The notes under the pieces were generated by a model that saw nothing but the letters and a program-made list of their open reading frames with translations, had not been told where the DNA came from and made no database searches. Positions 33,841 through 46,360 of a DNA stretch of 64,000 nt are shown here, in pieces. This DNA comes from Cervus elaphus (lineage: Eukaryota; Chordata; Mammalia; Artiodactyla; Cervidae), in the NCBI RefSeq assembly GCF_910594005.1, contig NC_057826.1, positions 27,437,501 to 27,501,500 on the forward strand, read 5' to 3'. The position numbers and the translations under genes were made by a program. Within the stretch, counting starts at the first letter, position 1, and each line of letters opens with the position of its first letter.

Positions 33841-35071
33841 AGATGCTTTACATTTTAATTCATAAACTTTCCTAAATCCCTCAAAGGTGAATGTTACATT
33901 TCATCCATCTATGGATCTTCAGCTGCTGTGGCCTCTGTTCTCATGAAGCATACCCTGTGGCAGAGATAGAATGTAAATAAGTAAACAAATGAGGTGACTT
34001 TTAGATGGTGAGAGATAATACTATGGAGAACAGCCATATTAACTTTTCCCAGGGCTACTTCTACAAAGTATCCAGAACTGGGTGGCTGAGAACAACAGAA
34101 ATGTATTGCCTCAGAGTTTTGGTGGCTAGTAGCTCATAATAAGGGGGCTTGTGGGAGCATAACTTCAATTCTTTATCTGGTATTTTCACTGTATATATGT
34201 CACAGTTAACTCTCCTATGTACTAATACTCTCAATTATTTTGTAAACATTTCAAGGTGAAAGATCATGTTGATGGTCTCACAATCCATGTATGTGATATT
34301 CAAATTGAATATATATCTAGAAGTAAATAGACCCATTTTATTAGAGAGCAGTTAGCAATTGCTGTTAGAGTGAATAGATATTTTAAAATGTTGTGCATCC
34401 CTACTGTAAACTGAACCTAGAAGAAGCTGGAAATAAATTGCTTATCAAGAGAAATAACATTTTATGGTCCAGAAATTTGCTTTAAACATATCTTAGCATA
34501 TGAATTTAGATATTAGAAATTGTCACAGTGGTATACACAGAAAAGATCTGTTGAATGGAAGTATAACACAGATATTGACAAATAAAAACTTCTCAAAAGG
34601 ACATTCTGTACCTTCAACCTTTCTTTCACCTCTTAGTTAACTAACCTGATAATAGGATTCTGCTATGTCATTAATTAGAGCTATATTGGAGTAATCAGCC
34701 TGCCGTATGCTTCCCCACCATTGCACTGCATTTTGTATGCTTTTGCTGACGTTTGGTTTTATGATTCTTTGGAATGATCTTTACCAAAGATGGGAGGCTG
34801 AGAAGATGAGCTAGTGGAGACTTTTGATTTTAGAAACTCATCTCTAAGTATCTGAGAATAGAATTCCAGGGACAGTTTTACTTTATGCTCTCCTGAGACA
34901 GTCTTCCAGAAACAGCACATTAGTCATCCAACTCTGCTGTGCAATGGAGTGATTTCTTGCACTTACTAATCAAGGTACTTAAACTCTGAAACTGAAACAA
35001 CTTTGTCAGGTGGTAATTTTACCAGTTGTACATAAGTCTGGAAACTTAGATAATTTTTTAAAATTTATTCA
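33841..35071. other. Unassigned sequence
   Basis: No gene is recognised. 34034-34140 (AGAACTGGGTGGCTGAGAAC, AACAGAAATGTATTGCCTCA) resembles a common mammalian interspersed repeat I cannot name. The rest, notably 34600-35030, shows no repeat signature. Confidence 0.4.
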
Positions 35072-35312
35072 TGCCCTTACTTTGGCAACCTGATAAGAAG
35101 AACTGACTCACTGGAAAAGACCCTGATCCTGGAAAAGATTGAAGGCAAGAGGAGACGGGATGACAGAGGATCAGATGGTTGGATGGCATCACCAAGTCAA
35201 AGGACATGAGTTTGGGCAGGCTCTGGGAGTTGGTGATGGACAGGGAAGACTGGCATGCTTTAGTCCATGGAGTTGCAAAGAGTTGGACATGACTGAGTGA
35301 CTGAACTGAACT
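35072..35312 (+). mobile_element. BovB 3' fragment (about 240 bp)
   Basis: From CTTTGGCAACCTGATAAGAA through GATGGACAGGGAAGACTGGC to GACTGAGTGACTGAACTGAA. Only the tail is present, and it is heavily 5'-truncated. Confidence 0.92.
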
Positions 35313-35502
35313 TACAGATAGAAAATGTCCTTTATGACATTCTGTATATTTGACTAGACTTTCTAGAGTTTATGGACCCTCTGTTTTCTCTTGGAATTTT
35401 AATGGACTGTCCAGAAAGTTGCAGGTATATAGGACCTTCTTAAGGAAAATTAACACTTTTGGTACAGTTTTACATCAGAAAAAGTTTCTGTGAAAGTGTG
35501 AG

Positions 35503-36257
35503 TCACTTCAGTTCAGTTCAGTTCAGTTGCTCAGTTATGTCCAACTCTTTGCGACCCCATGAATCGCAGCACGCCAGGCCTCCCTGTCCATCACAAACTC
35601 CTGGAGTTTATTCAAACTCATGTCCATTGAGTCGGTGATACCATCCAGCCATCTCATCCTCTGTCGTCCCCTTCTTATCCTGCCCCCAATCTCTCCCAGC
35701 ATCAGGGTCTTTTCCAATGAGTCAACTCTTTGCATGAGATGGCCAAAGTATTGGAGTTTCAGCTTCAACATCAGTCCTTCCAATGAACACCCAGGACTGG
35801 TCTCCTTTAGGATGGACTGGTTGGATCTGCTTGCTGTCCAAGGGACTCTCAAGAGTCTTCTCCAACACCATAGTTCAAAAGCATCAGTTCTTCAGTGCTC
35901 AGCTTTCTTTATAGTCCAACTCTCACATCCATACATGACCACTGGAAAAACCATAGCCTTGACTAGATGGACCTTTGTTGGCAAAGTAATGTCTCTGCTT
36001 TTTAATATGCTGTCTAGGTTGGTCATAACTTTCCTTCCAAGGAGTAAGTGTCTTTTAATTTCAAGGCTGCAATCACCATCTGTAGTGATTTTGGCATCCC
36101 CAAAAATAAAGTCAGCCACTGTTTCCACTGTTTCCCCATCTATTTGCCATGAAGTGATGGGACCAGATGCCATGATCTTAGTTTTCTGAATGTTGAGCTT
36201 TAAGCCAACTTTTTCACTCTCCTCTTTCACTTTTATCAAGAGGGTTTTTAATTCCTC
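35503..36257 (-). mobile_element. BovB 3' fragment (about 755 bp), less decayed
   Basis: Minus-strand BovB tail from the repeated (CAGTT)n end at 35505-35528 to a 5' truncation just past the YADD region. Minus-strand frames of 115 and 105 residues remain (KIMASGPITSWQIDGETVE; SLEGLMLKLKLQYFGHLMQR), so it has fewer breaks than most copies here. A SINE in the same orientation adjoins its truncated 5' end. Confidence 0.93.
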
Positions 36258-36456
36258 TTCTCACTTATTCTTGTCCAAATCTTTGTAACCCTATGGACTG
36301 TAGCCTGCCAGGCTCCCCTGTCCATGGCATTCTCCAGGCAAGAACGCTGGAGTGGGTTGCCATTCCCTTCTCCAGGGGATCTCCCTGACTCAGGGATAGA
36401 ACTCAAGTCTCCTGCACTGCAGGCAGAATATTTACCGTCTGAGTCACCAGGAAAGG
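36258..36456 (-). mobile_element. Bov-tA SINE next to BovB
   Basis: Minus-strand SINE. Its tail side touches the truncated BovB 5' end at about 36257, and its head ends CTGAGTCACCAGGAAAG. The B box is altered. Confidence 0.9.
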
Positions 36457-38871
36457 AAAAAAGAGTTTCTATAGTGCTTATTCAATCCACAGTTTGCACT
36501 ATCTTTCTTGAGGAATTTTAGCAACATATATCAAAAGCTTTAGTGTTTAGCCTCTCCTATGAATTAATAATTCTATCTTTAGAAATTTATCATACAGACA
36601 TAATCATGAATGTGAATAAAAAGTTAACTATGTAAATGTTCATCAAAGCTCTGCTTGTAAGAGGGGAAGTATAAGTTGTATTTAGCTGTAAGGCACAGAA
36701 AATCATATTAATCATGTGGAGATAGTCTATTCCTAGTTTGTTTCTGCAATCTGATTGAGAAACTATGCTCTTTCTATCCTTCTTCCTGCCATCCTCATCA
36801 GGCAGCATTTCTTAAATCTTATTTCTCTTGGTCACAGATCCAAGCAACAACCTGGAGAAAAGGAAGTAAATTATAAATAAAGCTTTCAATTTATTATGAG
36901 GAGGGGTGATATTTCCAGAAATCTCCCTATCTCAATAGGCTTGCTGCTATCTCTTATTTGCCAGAAGTGGGTCATATAGCAAATACTAGATGCAAGGAGG
37001 CTGGGAAAGTCGGTACCTGGTAAAAAGAGATTTTCCATGATGTATTTAATATTTGGAACCCTCTTGTATCATTTCCTATGGGCTAAATACATTGCAACCT
37101 CAAAAAAATCAGAGTTAAATTATCAAGAAAAGGAGAAAGAATGGCCATTGGATAGGTACAAACACTCATTGGATAGGTAAGAATAATTAGGTACAGACAC
37201 AATAAATCTTTTAAAGTTATGTTATAAATCTGTTTAATAGCATGGAAAGTAATTGTTAACTTATAAATATTACAGTTTATTGTACTTTGGAAGATTAAAA
37301 AAAAAAAACATTCCTAGATTCAAAACAGGGAAGGAAGACAGAAAGGCTTTGCACTAAACTGTTCTGATAATCATCTCTGGGTAGAAGGAATTGTTAGGAT
37401 TCACAGTGAGATTAGAGTTCTGATAGGTAATATTAGACCAGGTAATCAAATATTCCATCCTATGTTTTAGTCATTCTTTTACACGAACCCTCCAAGGAAT
37501 AAATTTGTTATCTGTCTGTATATCTGAAATCCCAACAGGCTGCTGTCCCAGGATAGATATCTAAATAATCTCTTAATATCTAATGTCCACTCAACCCCCA
37601 TTTCCCTATACTACCAAGCCCAACCTTCATCTTTGAACCTTAGTTTCTGGTGGCAGAGAAAAGAGAGGGGAGCAGGCTGGGTCTAATGAAAGGCCTGGAT
37701 TCAGTTGCAATAACCTCCTATTTGGAGGTTTGAGGAGGAAAAAACCTTCATCCAGGGTTTAACTTTTTAAAATATAATGACTCTAACCATTGGAAAATAT
37801 ACCCTAGCAGCATTCCAATCGATGGCCTATGATGTTAATCTTCTATTCCATAGAGTGAAAGAGGAGGAAGAGAAGAGAGAAAAAAATGTTTCCCTCTCTT
37901 GGTCCACAGGATAATTTACATTTCATATGAACCTTCTAAATTTTCTACATTGAACATACATTAATTCTATAAGAAAAATAAATATTATAATAGCATGTCA
38001 TTTCTGCCACAAGCTGCATATTTAATGAGATGTTATCCTGAAAGAATGAATGCTGTTTCATGTTGTTTCACGCTTTTGTTTTGAAGGTCATACTTTTTGC
38101 TGCAGTAAATAACACATAGTAGTCAATACAGGGAAAGTGATAGATTTTGAAATTAATCTTTACAACAAAGGGAAATAAAATGAAATTTTATAAATAAAAG
38201 GAATAGGATCAAGAAAAGGAATATAAACAAAAAAATAACAGAAAAATAATGTTTTAGATTAGAGATGAAGCTTAGAAGTTATCTACTTATTCTAATTTTT
38301 CCCTCTCAAAAGGCACTTCCTACATACACCAGGTTTTTCTTGGTTCCCTGAATAAATGAGATCTGTTGGTTTTTTGGAAAAAAAAAAAAAGCAATCACCT
38401 CTACAACACCCCAGACGTAGTCCCTTAAATTCTGCTTGAATGCTTTCAGTCACATTGTATTCATTATTATTTATATTAGTATAAGTTATATTATCACTGT
38501 TTATTTATTACAGGTGACTTTGGGGTCGTACTGGAAGCTTTTATTTTAAGATCCCACCTCCTCTCCATCTCATGGTCTAAACTTGCAAACTTCCAAATAA
38601 GTGTCTGGTGATATGGATTAGATGGATATGTTCTTTCTAAAAGTTTTACATAATTTACTTTTGCTTAAAAGATCAAAATTTCTATGACCCTAGTATTATT
38701 TAAACCCCCATATTTTCAATGTTAGGTGCAATGTTAATATTCCTTACTCATTCATTAATATATAAACTTATTCTTATTTGGTGAACTTTATTTTTAATAT
38801 ATCTTACAAGTTATGTCTCTTTTTTTCATGATGCCTCTCCTAATTCTCTGTGTTAACTATCTGGCTTTGTT
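36457..38871. other. Unassigned, repeat-poor sequence
   Basis: No gene or clear young repeat over 2.4 kb. About 36560-36680 weakly resembles L1 ORF2 C-terminal text. A-runs lie at 37300-37312 and 38380-38390. Confidence 0.4.
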
Positions 38872-40170
38872 ATTGTTGAGTCACTAAATTGTGTCCAACT
38901 CTGAAACCACATGGACTGCAGCACACCAGGCTTTTCTGTCTCTCACCATCTCCTGGAGTTCACCCAAGTTCATGTCCTTTGAATTGGTGATGCTATCCAA
39001 CTATCTTATCCTTTGCTGCCCTCTTCTCCTTTTGCCTTCAGTCGTTCCCAGAATTAGGATCTTTTCTAATGAGTTGGCTTTTTGAGTCAGGTGGCCAAAG
39101 TATTAGAGACTTAGCATCATCCTTTCAATGAATATTCAGGGTCGATTTCCTCTAGTACTGAATGGTAGGATCTCCTTGCTGTCCAGAGGACTCTCAAGAG
39201 TATTCTCCAGCACCAGTTTGAAAGCATCAATTCTTCAGTACTCAGCCTTCTTTATGGTCCAACTCTCACAACCATACTTGACTACTGGAAAGACCATAGC
39301 TTTGACTATATAGATCTTTCTTGGCAAAGTGATATCTTTGCTTTTTAACATGCTGTCTAGGTTTGTCATAGCCTTCCTTCCAAGAAGCAAGCGTCTTTTA
39401 ATTTCATGGCTGCAGTCACCAACCACGGTGATTTCGGAGCCCAAGGAAAGAAAATCTGTCACTGTTTCCACTTTTTCCCCTTCTATTTGCCATGAAGTAG
39501 TGTGACCAGATGGCATGGTCTTCTTTCTTTAATGTTGAGTTTTAAGCTAGCTTTTTCAGTGTCCTTTTTTATTTTCATCAAGAGACTCATTAGTTCCTTT
39601 TTGCTTTCTGCCATTAGAGTGGTAACATCTGCAAATCAGGTTGTTGATATTTCTCCCAGAAAACTTGATTCCAGCTTGTAACTCATCCAGCCCAGTATTT
39701 CGCATGATGTACTCTGCACATAAGTTAAATAAACGAGGTGATAATATACAGTCTTGTCATAGTCCTTTCCCAATTTTGAACCAGTCAGTTGTTCCATGTT
39801 ATGTTCTAACTGTTGCTTCTTGACCTGCATACAGGTTTCTCAGGAGGCAGGTAAGACTGGCATGCCCATCTCGTCAAGAATTTTCCAGTTTGTTGTGATC
39901 CACACAGTCAAAGGCTTTTGTGTAGTCAATGGAAGAGAAGTAGATATTTTTCTGGACTTCCCTTACTTTCTTTATGATATGAGGAATGTTGGCAATTTTA
40001 TCTCTGGTTCCCCTGCCTTTTCTAAACCCAGCTTGTGCATTGGGAAGTTCTTAATTCAAGTACTGCTGATGCCTAGCTTGAAGGGTTTTGAATATAACCT
40101 GACTAGCATGGGCAGTGAGTGCAATTATCCAGTAGTTGGAACAGCCAGCACTGCTGGCTTTCTGCCACTT
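38872..40170 (-). mobile_element. BovB LINE fragment (RT to 3' tail)
   Basis: Minus-strand BovB from a degenerate 3' tail (GTTGAGTCACTAAATTGTGT) through the C-terminal region (minus frame KYGCESWTIKKAEY at 39235) to the RT near 40165. The match fades around 40170. The YADD region at about 39620-39640 is altered (GGTAACATCTGCAAATCAGG), so the motif is not intact. Confidence 0.9.
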
Positions 40171-41435
40171 CTTCATTCTCCTTATTGATGACTTTATTGT
40201 ACTAGTTGCTTTATTACTGTGTAGCTGTATCGCAACACAGGACAAGTGTTTAATTTTTTTCTTTGTAAAGAATTCTGAATTATTCAGATAGCCTTTATGT
40301 TACAAAGTTAGCTCTAGTATGTTTCCTCTGCTCTAAAAATACAGGTGGGAAGCTCCATGTCTTAAACAAATTTTTGTCATTCAGTGCTTAACAGGAAACC
40401 TAATTATAAAGTCTGTCTCTACATAGAGTATGTAAGGACGCATACTGTATTCTTAATCTATACTATAAATATTATATGTGTGTATATCTAATCAGAAATA
40501 TATATATATGATAATGAGAAATTTATAGTGAATCTTGTAACTAAAATTTTGAACCTTTAAGAAGCCCTGACATAAGCAATACTAAGATCCCTGCTTTTGG
40601 CTTTCTCATCGGCCAACTCTTAAACTAGTTTATAGTTCTTCCAGAAGCAAGCTTCTTATTCTGGCTGATAATTTCTTGAGAGTACTGAAAAATAATTTTT
40701 AAAAAGAGAGTATTCATGAAAAGACTGTTCAGTAAAAGAGTGATTACAAAACTATGAAAACAATAAGGAATTTTGAGTCACAGACATACACCAGAGTATA
40801 GGATTGATCCTCTTGCCAGACTCATGCTCTGTACATCTTGTGAAATTATAGTTCTTTCACATAAATAGGATCATTTTTGGAACATGCCAAGAAAGATGCT
40901 AATCTATGCTTTTGCCTATAATGGTGTATTTGTTCTTAAAAGACAAATACAAAATTACTTATCTTTATTATTCATGCATCATCACACAAATATAAGCACT
41001 CTGTCTGGTTTTAATTAATGATTCAGATGAGAAATAAATTTAGCTTGAAGGATCTTTTGGATTTTTGTTACTGAATTTCCATTTATGATGCAGATTCCAA
41101 AAGTCACCCATGAGTTGATTTGACATATTTTATCACAATTTTGGAAGAATGTAGAATTTATCTGCTTTAATTAAAGATTTTACACTCAGTCTTTTTATCC
41201 AAGAAAATATTTAAACTTCCATATATCCACAGAATGTAAATTTTTGTTAGGTTTCCTTCCTTTGAAAGAACTCAATAGGGAAAAAGGATAACTAAATGCA
41301 CATTACCCATCAAATGCGAAATACATTATTTGGAAAGTGCACTAATGGCATTGCTTTGTGTAATTGACATAAAGACAAAGAGTACAGAAAAGTATATAAT
41401 TTTTGAGGTCACTCACACTTGATTCAAACTCCAAA
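40171..41435. other. Unassigned AT-rich sequence
   Basis: No gene or named repeat is seen. A short (TA)n lies at 40497-40509. Confidence 0.4.
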
Positions 41436-41619
41436 TTCCGACTCTTTGTGTCATGAACTGTAGCCTACCAGGCTCCTCCATCCATAGGATTTTCCAGGTA
41501 AGAGTACTGGAGTGGGTTGCCATTTTCTTCTCCAGGGAATCTTCCCGACCGAGGGATCGAACCCGGGTCTCCAGTATTATAGGCAGACTCTTTACAGTCT
41601 GAGCCACCAGGGAAGCCCC
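41436..41619 (-). mobile_element. Bov-tA SINE
   Basis: Minus-strand SINE with an intact B-box complement (GGGATCGAACCCGGGTCTCC at about 41554) and the head end CTGAGCCACCAGGGAAGCCC. The tail end is short. Confidence 0.93.
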
Positions 41620-41624
41620 TAAAC

Positions 41625-42020
41625 AAAATGTAGTATATACATATAATGGAATGGAATGGCTAAAAGGGATGAAATTCTGATACACTCTCCAACTTGGATG
41701 ATTCTTGAGAATATTTTGCTAAGTGAAATTAAGCCAGACACACAAAAAACACTGTATAATTCCACATATACAGGGTACCACTAGAATATGCAAATTCTTA
41801 GAGACAGAAAGTAAAACAAGCCTGTAGAGTGAGAGAATGGAGAGTTATTATTTAAAGGGTGCAGAGATCCTGTTTGGATTATGAAAATGTTTTACTGTTA
41901 GATAGTGATGATAGTTTTACAACATTGTGAATGTACTTAATACCACTGAATTATACATTTTAAATTGGTTAAGATAGTAAATTTTATATATATGTTAACA
42001 CAATAAAATCTTTTCAAGGA
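41625..42020 (+). mobile_element. Old L1M 3' end
   Basis: ATGGAATGGAATGGCTAAAA, GATGAAATTCTGATACACTC, TGCTAAGTGAAATTAAGCCA, then TAATACCACTGAATTATACA and an A-rich end with CAATAAAATC. It is the final part of L1 ORF2 and the 3' UTR of an old subfamily. Confidence 0.75.
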
Positions 42021-42137
42021 ATAGGAGGCAAAAGGATATCCCATGCACTAATCTATGGGCATTTGGAATAGAGATATTTTGTTAAAAAACATTCATATCA
42101 AGTCAAGTAAAATTACCATAGGTAAAGAAGGAAATTA

Positions 42138-42565
42138 CAGTTAACCTTGAACAACATGGGGATTAGAGACACCAACTCCTGCATCGTCAAAAATCTGCAT
42201 AGAACTTTACAGTTGGTCCTCCTTAGCTGCAGTTTCACATCCAGATTTATTCAAATGTGGATTATGGAATATGTATTTATTGAAAGGGCTTCCCTGTTGG
42301 CTCAGAGGTAAAGAATGCACTTGCCAATGCAGGGGACACAGGTTCAATCCTTGGGTCAGGAAGATCCCTGGGAGAAGGAAATGGCAACCCACTCCAGTAT
42401 TCTTGCCTGGGAAATCCCATAGACAGAGGAGCCTGGCAGGATATAGTCAGTGGGGCCACAAAAGGGTCTGACACAACTTAGCAATTAAAGAACAGCAATT
42501 TATTGAAAATAATGCATACAAGTTGACCCACACAGTTCAAATCCCTGTTGTTCAAGGGCCAACTG
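42138..42565 (+). mobile_element. Tigger-like (TcMar) non-autonomous DNA element
   Basis: The left end CAGTTAACCTTGAACAACAT and the right end TTGTTCAAGGGCCAACTG are inverted repeats with TA dinucleotides just outside (42136-42137 and 42566-42567), as TcMar elements produce. A SINE at 42286-42497 splits it, leaving about 205 bp of element. Confidence 0.75.
42286..42497 (+). mobile_element. Bov-tA SINE in Tigger-like element
   Basis: Complete plus-strand SINE (GGGCTTCCCTGTTGGCTCAG, B box GGTTCAATCC). It is flanked by ATTTATTGAAA at 42275-42285 and 42498-42508, a perfect 11-bp target-site duplication. Confidence 0.94.
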
Positions 42566-43783
42566 TACATACAATCAAAAGTTCAGTCAGTAAAAAGACA
42601 CAACAATCATAAATGTTTGCATATAACAAATACTAATAGAATTTCAAGCTAGAAAAAACAAAAACTAATAGAACTAAAAGGAGATATAAATAAACCAACA
42701 ATTATAGTTGGGAGATTTGAAACTTCTTTCTCAGTAATCAATAGAAAGTCAGTAGGATATAGATAAAGATTTAAATAACACCAGTAAGCAACACACACGG
42801 CATTTTGAAAACATCCCAAACCAAAAGATGAATATACGTTATTTTCAAATCCTATGGATTATTCCCTGAAATAGAGAAAACAAAAGAAAACTATATCTTA
42901 AAACAAAGCTACTATTATCATAAGCCAAATACTAAGCAAATTTAATATGACTGATTGAAATCATGCAAAATGTTCTCTGACTCTAATGGAATTCAGCAAA
43001 GAACTTAATAACAGAAAGATAACAAGAAAATCTCCAAATACTTAAAAATTAAACAACATATCTAAATGATACGTGAATTAAAATAAAAGTCACAGGTAAA
43101 TTAAAAAATATTTGGAACTGAATGTGTGTGAAAGTCCAAATAAAAATTTGTGGGATATAACTAAAACAGTGCTTAGGGTAAATTTATACTCATAAATGCT
43201 TATTAAAAAAGAATAAAGGTATTTATTGAATAATCTTATTTTTTCACCTTAAAACCTAATAAATACAAAATAACCCAGATTAAGTAGAAGAAAGGAAATA
43301 ATAAAGACCAAATCTATTCAATAAAATTGGAAAGAGATAAAAAAGAAAATCAGTGGCCCAAGGATGTTCTTTGAAAACATCAATGAGAGTCTTCTAATAA
43401 TAAAAAGTGTTGATAACTTCTGCCAAGGCATATAAGTAAACTATAGAGAAGCATTTCTTTTAAATACAGATGAAAAAAATCTTCAATATTATACTAGCAA
43501 ATCCAATATAATTATAGATAGGAAAAATAGCACAACATAACTGAATGATGTTTATTCCAGGAATAGAAAGTTTGTTCAATATTTCAGTCAATGTAATCTA
43601 CCATATTAACATAATAAAGAAAAAATGACATGATAATGTCAATTGATGCAGGTAAAGAACTTGTCAAAATTCAGCATCTATTCTTTCATCAAACTGGGAA
43701 TATAAGACACTTCCTCCACATATTAAACAATATCTACAAAAGCCTACCACAAATGTCACTTAGAAGTCAGAAACTGAGGGCTT

Positions 43784-43850
43784 CCCAGGTGGCAGTAGCA
43801 GTAAAGAACCTGCCTGCCAATGCAGAAGATGCAAGAGAGATGGGTCCAAT
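43784..43850 (+). mobile_element. Bov-tA head fragment
   Basis: GGCTTCCCAGGTGGCAGTAG and AAGAACCTGCCTGCCAATGC match the SINE head only. It passes into an ATACAT-type repeat at 43852-43905 instead of a SINE body. Confidence 0.8.
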
Positions 43851-43851
43851 C

Positions 43852-43905
43852 ATACATATACATTACATATATGTATTACACATACATATACATAATACAA
43901 ATATT
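43852..43905 (+). repeat. ATACAT microsatellite
   Basis: Imperfect repeats of ATACAT/ATACAC following the truncated SINE head. Confidence 0.8.
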
Positions 43906-44156
43906 GTCTACCCTCATCACTACTAGTCAGCATTAAACTATAAGTCATAGTCAGTGCAGTAAGGTAGAGAAAAGAAATAAGAAGCATATAGATCAGAAAC
44001 AAAGAAATGTAACTGTCCTTACTAACAGATTACATGATTGCCTAGAAGAAATGTTCATAGAATCTACCAAAAAGTTTCTAGAACTAGTTAATGTTTTGGA
44101 AGGTTAGCAGGGCATAAGGTCAACACGAAAATACCAATCTTGTTTCTATGCACTAG

Positions 44157-44386
44157 TTAGTGAAGTCGCTCAGTCGTGTCCGACTTTTTGCGACGGCATG
44201 GACTGTAGCCTACCAGGCTCCTCTGTCGATGGGATTTTCCAGGGAAGAGTACTGGAGTAGGTTGCCATTTCCTTCTCCAGGGAATCTTCCTGACCAAGGG
44301 GTCGAACCCGGGTCTCACGCATTATAGGCAGACACTTTACTGTCTGAGCTACCAGGGAAGCCCCTCGGAGCCGCCAGCACTAGCCA
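44157..44386 (-). mobile_element. Bov-tA SINE with extra 5' sequence
   Basis: Minus-strand SINE flanked by a perfect 13-bp duplication TTCTATGCACTAG (44144-44156 and 44387-44399). Between the usual head (CCAGGGAAGCCCC, ending about 44364) and the right duplication lie about 22 further bases, CTCGGAGCCGCCAGCACTAG then CCA. In sense this is extra GC-rich sequence upstream of the normal SINE start. Confidence 0.93.
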
Positions 44387-45605
44387 TTCTATGCACTAGC
44401 AATGTATAACCAGAAAATGAAAATTTGAAAAATAATGTAATTTACAATAGCACTCAAACTTGAAATTTTTAGGTATAAATCTAACAAAACACGTATGCAT
44501 AATGCAACAAATTATTGCATAATAATTTGTATGCATAATACTATGCATAATACTACAAATTACTGATGAAACACTTCAAAGATGATCTAAGTATATCAGA
44601 AGGTACACCATGTGTTGGATCGACATACTCAAAATAATTAAAATGACCTTACAGTGTTGTCAATTACCTCAACAAAGCTGGAAAAAAATAGTTAAGATGT
44701 CAATTTTCCTCAAACTAATCTACTGATTGAAGAAAAATCCCATCAGGGATTATTGTAGATAAGTACTAGACAAGTTGATTCAGAAATTTATAGGGAAAGT
44801 AAAAAATATAGAGTAACCAAAATACTTGAAGGAATCCTCAGAAAAATAGTTCAGAGGGCAAGTAATTACATAAAAAATATTACCAACACTATTAACTATT
44901 AAAGAAGTATGAATTTCTTTTATAAAAAAGAAAAATAAAATTGAATGACTCATATTACCCAATTTGAATACTTATAAAAAGCTAAATAATCAAGACTGCG
45001 TGGTACTGGTGAATGAGCAGATACTGTTATCAATGGAACAGTTAGATGTTTTATTAAACATAGAATCCATAAATATAGGTTTTCATAAATATGAACAAAT
45101 GATATTTTATTTATTGTGAGAAAATATACATAAAGTTAATCATGTTTACACTTTTAAAGTGTACAATTCAAAAGGAATTTGCTAATTGATTTTTGACAAA
45201 GTTGCAAAGGCAATTCCATACAGAATAGATTGTCTTTATAACATGGGATAATTTGACATGCAAAAAAAAATAATTTTGACTCAAACCTCATTTCTTACAC
45301 ACCCAAAAAAATTCAAAATGAACCATAGAACTAAATTCAAAACATAAAACTATAATAAAACTTAAAAATAGGAAGAAATCTTTATTACTGGGATTTAGAC
45401 TTAAAGTTCGTACACACAATTTTAAAAGAACAGTCCATCAAATAGAAAAAATGATTGCCAAATTGAATTTCATCATAATTATCATTTTTTCAGTGACTAC
45501 ACTACTGTGAATATGCAATGAAATACTGCTAAAAGAATAAAAAGACAAGCTTCAGACTGAGAAACATATTTGCAAATTACATTTCCAAAAAATATGTGTA
45601 TCCAG

Positions 45606-45607
45606 AA

Positions 45608-45649
<42 letters not shown>
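45606..45649 (+). repeat. (TA)n microsatellite
   Basis: ATATATTATATATATATATA and onwards, about 40 bp, inside the old L1. Confidence 0.95.
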
Positions 45650-45651
<2 letters not shown>

Positions 45652-45849
45652 AACCCACATATCTCAACAGAAAGGAAACAAACAACCCAATTAACAAATG
45701 CCAAGTAATAAATGAGCAAAAGGCTTAAAAAGACACTTTATCCAAGAGAATATACAAATGGAAAACGAGAACATTTAAAATAGCACATGCTAAGCAGAAA
45801 CATAGATGAAAAAGGAATTCTAGGAACTTGAGCTCAGCTTGGCCAAGGT

Positions 45850-46145
45850 GGCACGTAAAGCTATCACAGTCGCTCAGTAATATTCTATGGTATGGAATAC
45901 TACCATATTCCAAATGGAAGTTGATTCTTCTATTTGCCAACTGACAGATATTAGGGATGTAAATTCAAAATTTTAGATTTTCATGAGAGTGTCCATGGTA
46001 TTTCATTGTAGTTTTAATTCACACTTCCTTAATAGTTAATAATGCTAGTAATCTTTTTATGTATTTATTTGCCATCTGAACTTTTTTTCTGAGTGTCTTT
46101 TCAAATATTTTGGCCATTTGCTTTGGATTGCTATCTTTGTATTAT
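45850..46145 (-). mobile_element. Antisense old L1 fragment
   Basis: TTTTAATTCACACTTCCTTA, TTTATGTATTTATTTGCCAT and TTTTGGCCATTTGCTTTGGA read as antisense L1M 3' region. The left boundary is unclear. Confidence 0.55.
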
Positions 46146-46150
46146 TCAGC

Positions 46151-46360
46151 TGGGCGTCCCTGGTGGCTCAGATGGTAAAGAATCTGCCTGCAATCCAGGA
46201 GACCCAGGTTCGATCCCTGGGTTGGGAAGATCCCCTAGAAGGAAATGGCAACCCACTCCAGTGTTCTTGCCTGGAGAATCCTCATGGACAGAGGAGCCTG
46301 GTGGACTACAGTCCAAGGGATCAAGTTGGACATGACTGAGCAACTCACACTTTCACTTTC
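46151..46360 (+). mobile_element. Bov-tA SINE, well preserved
   Basis: A plus-strand SINE with clear pol III boxes, the complete body (GGCAACCCACTCCAGTGTTC) and a degenerate tail CACTTTCACTTTC. A two-base change occurs in the terminal AGTCGGAC region. Confidence 0.94.
46164..46217 (+). promoter_or_regulatory. Internal pol III promoter of SINE (A and B boxes)
   Basis: A-box-like TGGCTCAGATGG at 46164-46175 and B box GGTTCGATCCC at 46207-46217, the spacing of a tRNA-type promoter. These match the Glu-tRNA origin of the SINE head. Activity is inferred. Confidence 0.7.

Larger units (their letters stand above)
42590..45790 (+). mobile_element. Old L1M ORF2, heavily decayed
   Basis: Plus-strand L1 text from the endonuclease side (AACCAACAATTATAGTTGGG, AACAGTGCTTAGGGTAAATT) through RT (ATAATGTCAATTGATGCAGG at about 43630) to the C-terminal region (CAAGACTGCGTGGTACTGGT, ACAAATGCCAAGTAATAAAT). 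It is interrupted by a SINE piece at 43784, a complete SINE at 44157 and an AT microsatellite at 45606. Confidence 0.8.

Noticed and set aside
35620..36189. 189-codon plus-strand open frame
   Set aside because: Antisense of a less decayed BovB C-terminal coding region. Its openness reflects the sense codon bias.
46164..46217. tRNA-like A and B boxes as a tRNA gene
   Set aside because: They belong to a Bov-tA SINE head. No cloverleaf with anticodon arm and acceptor pairing is present.
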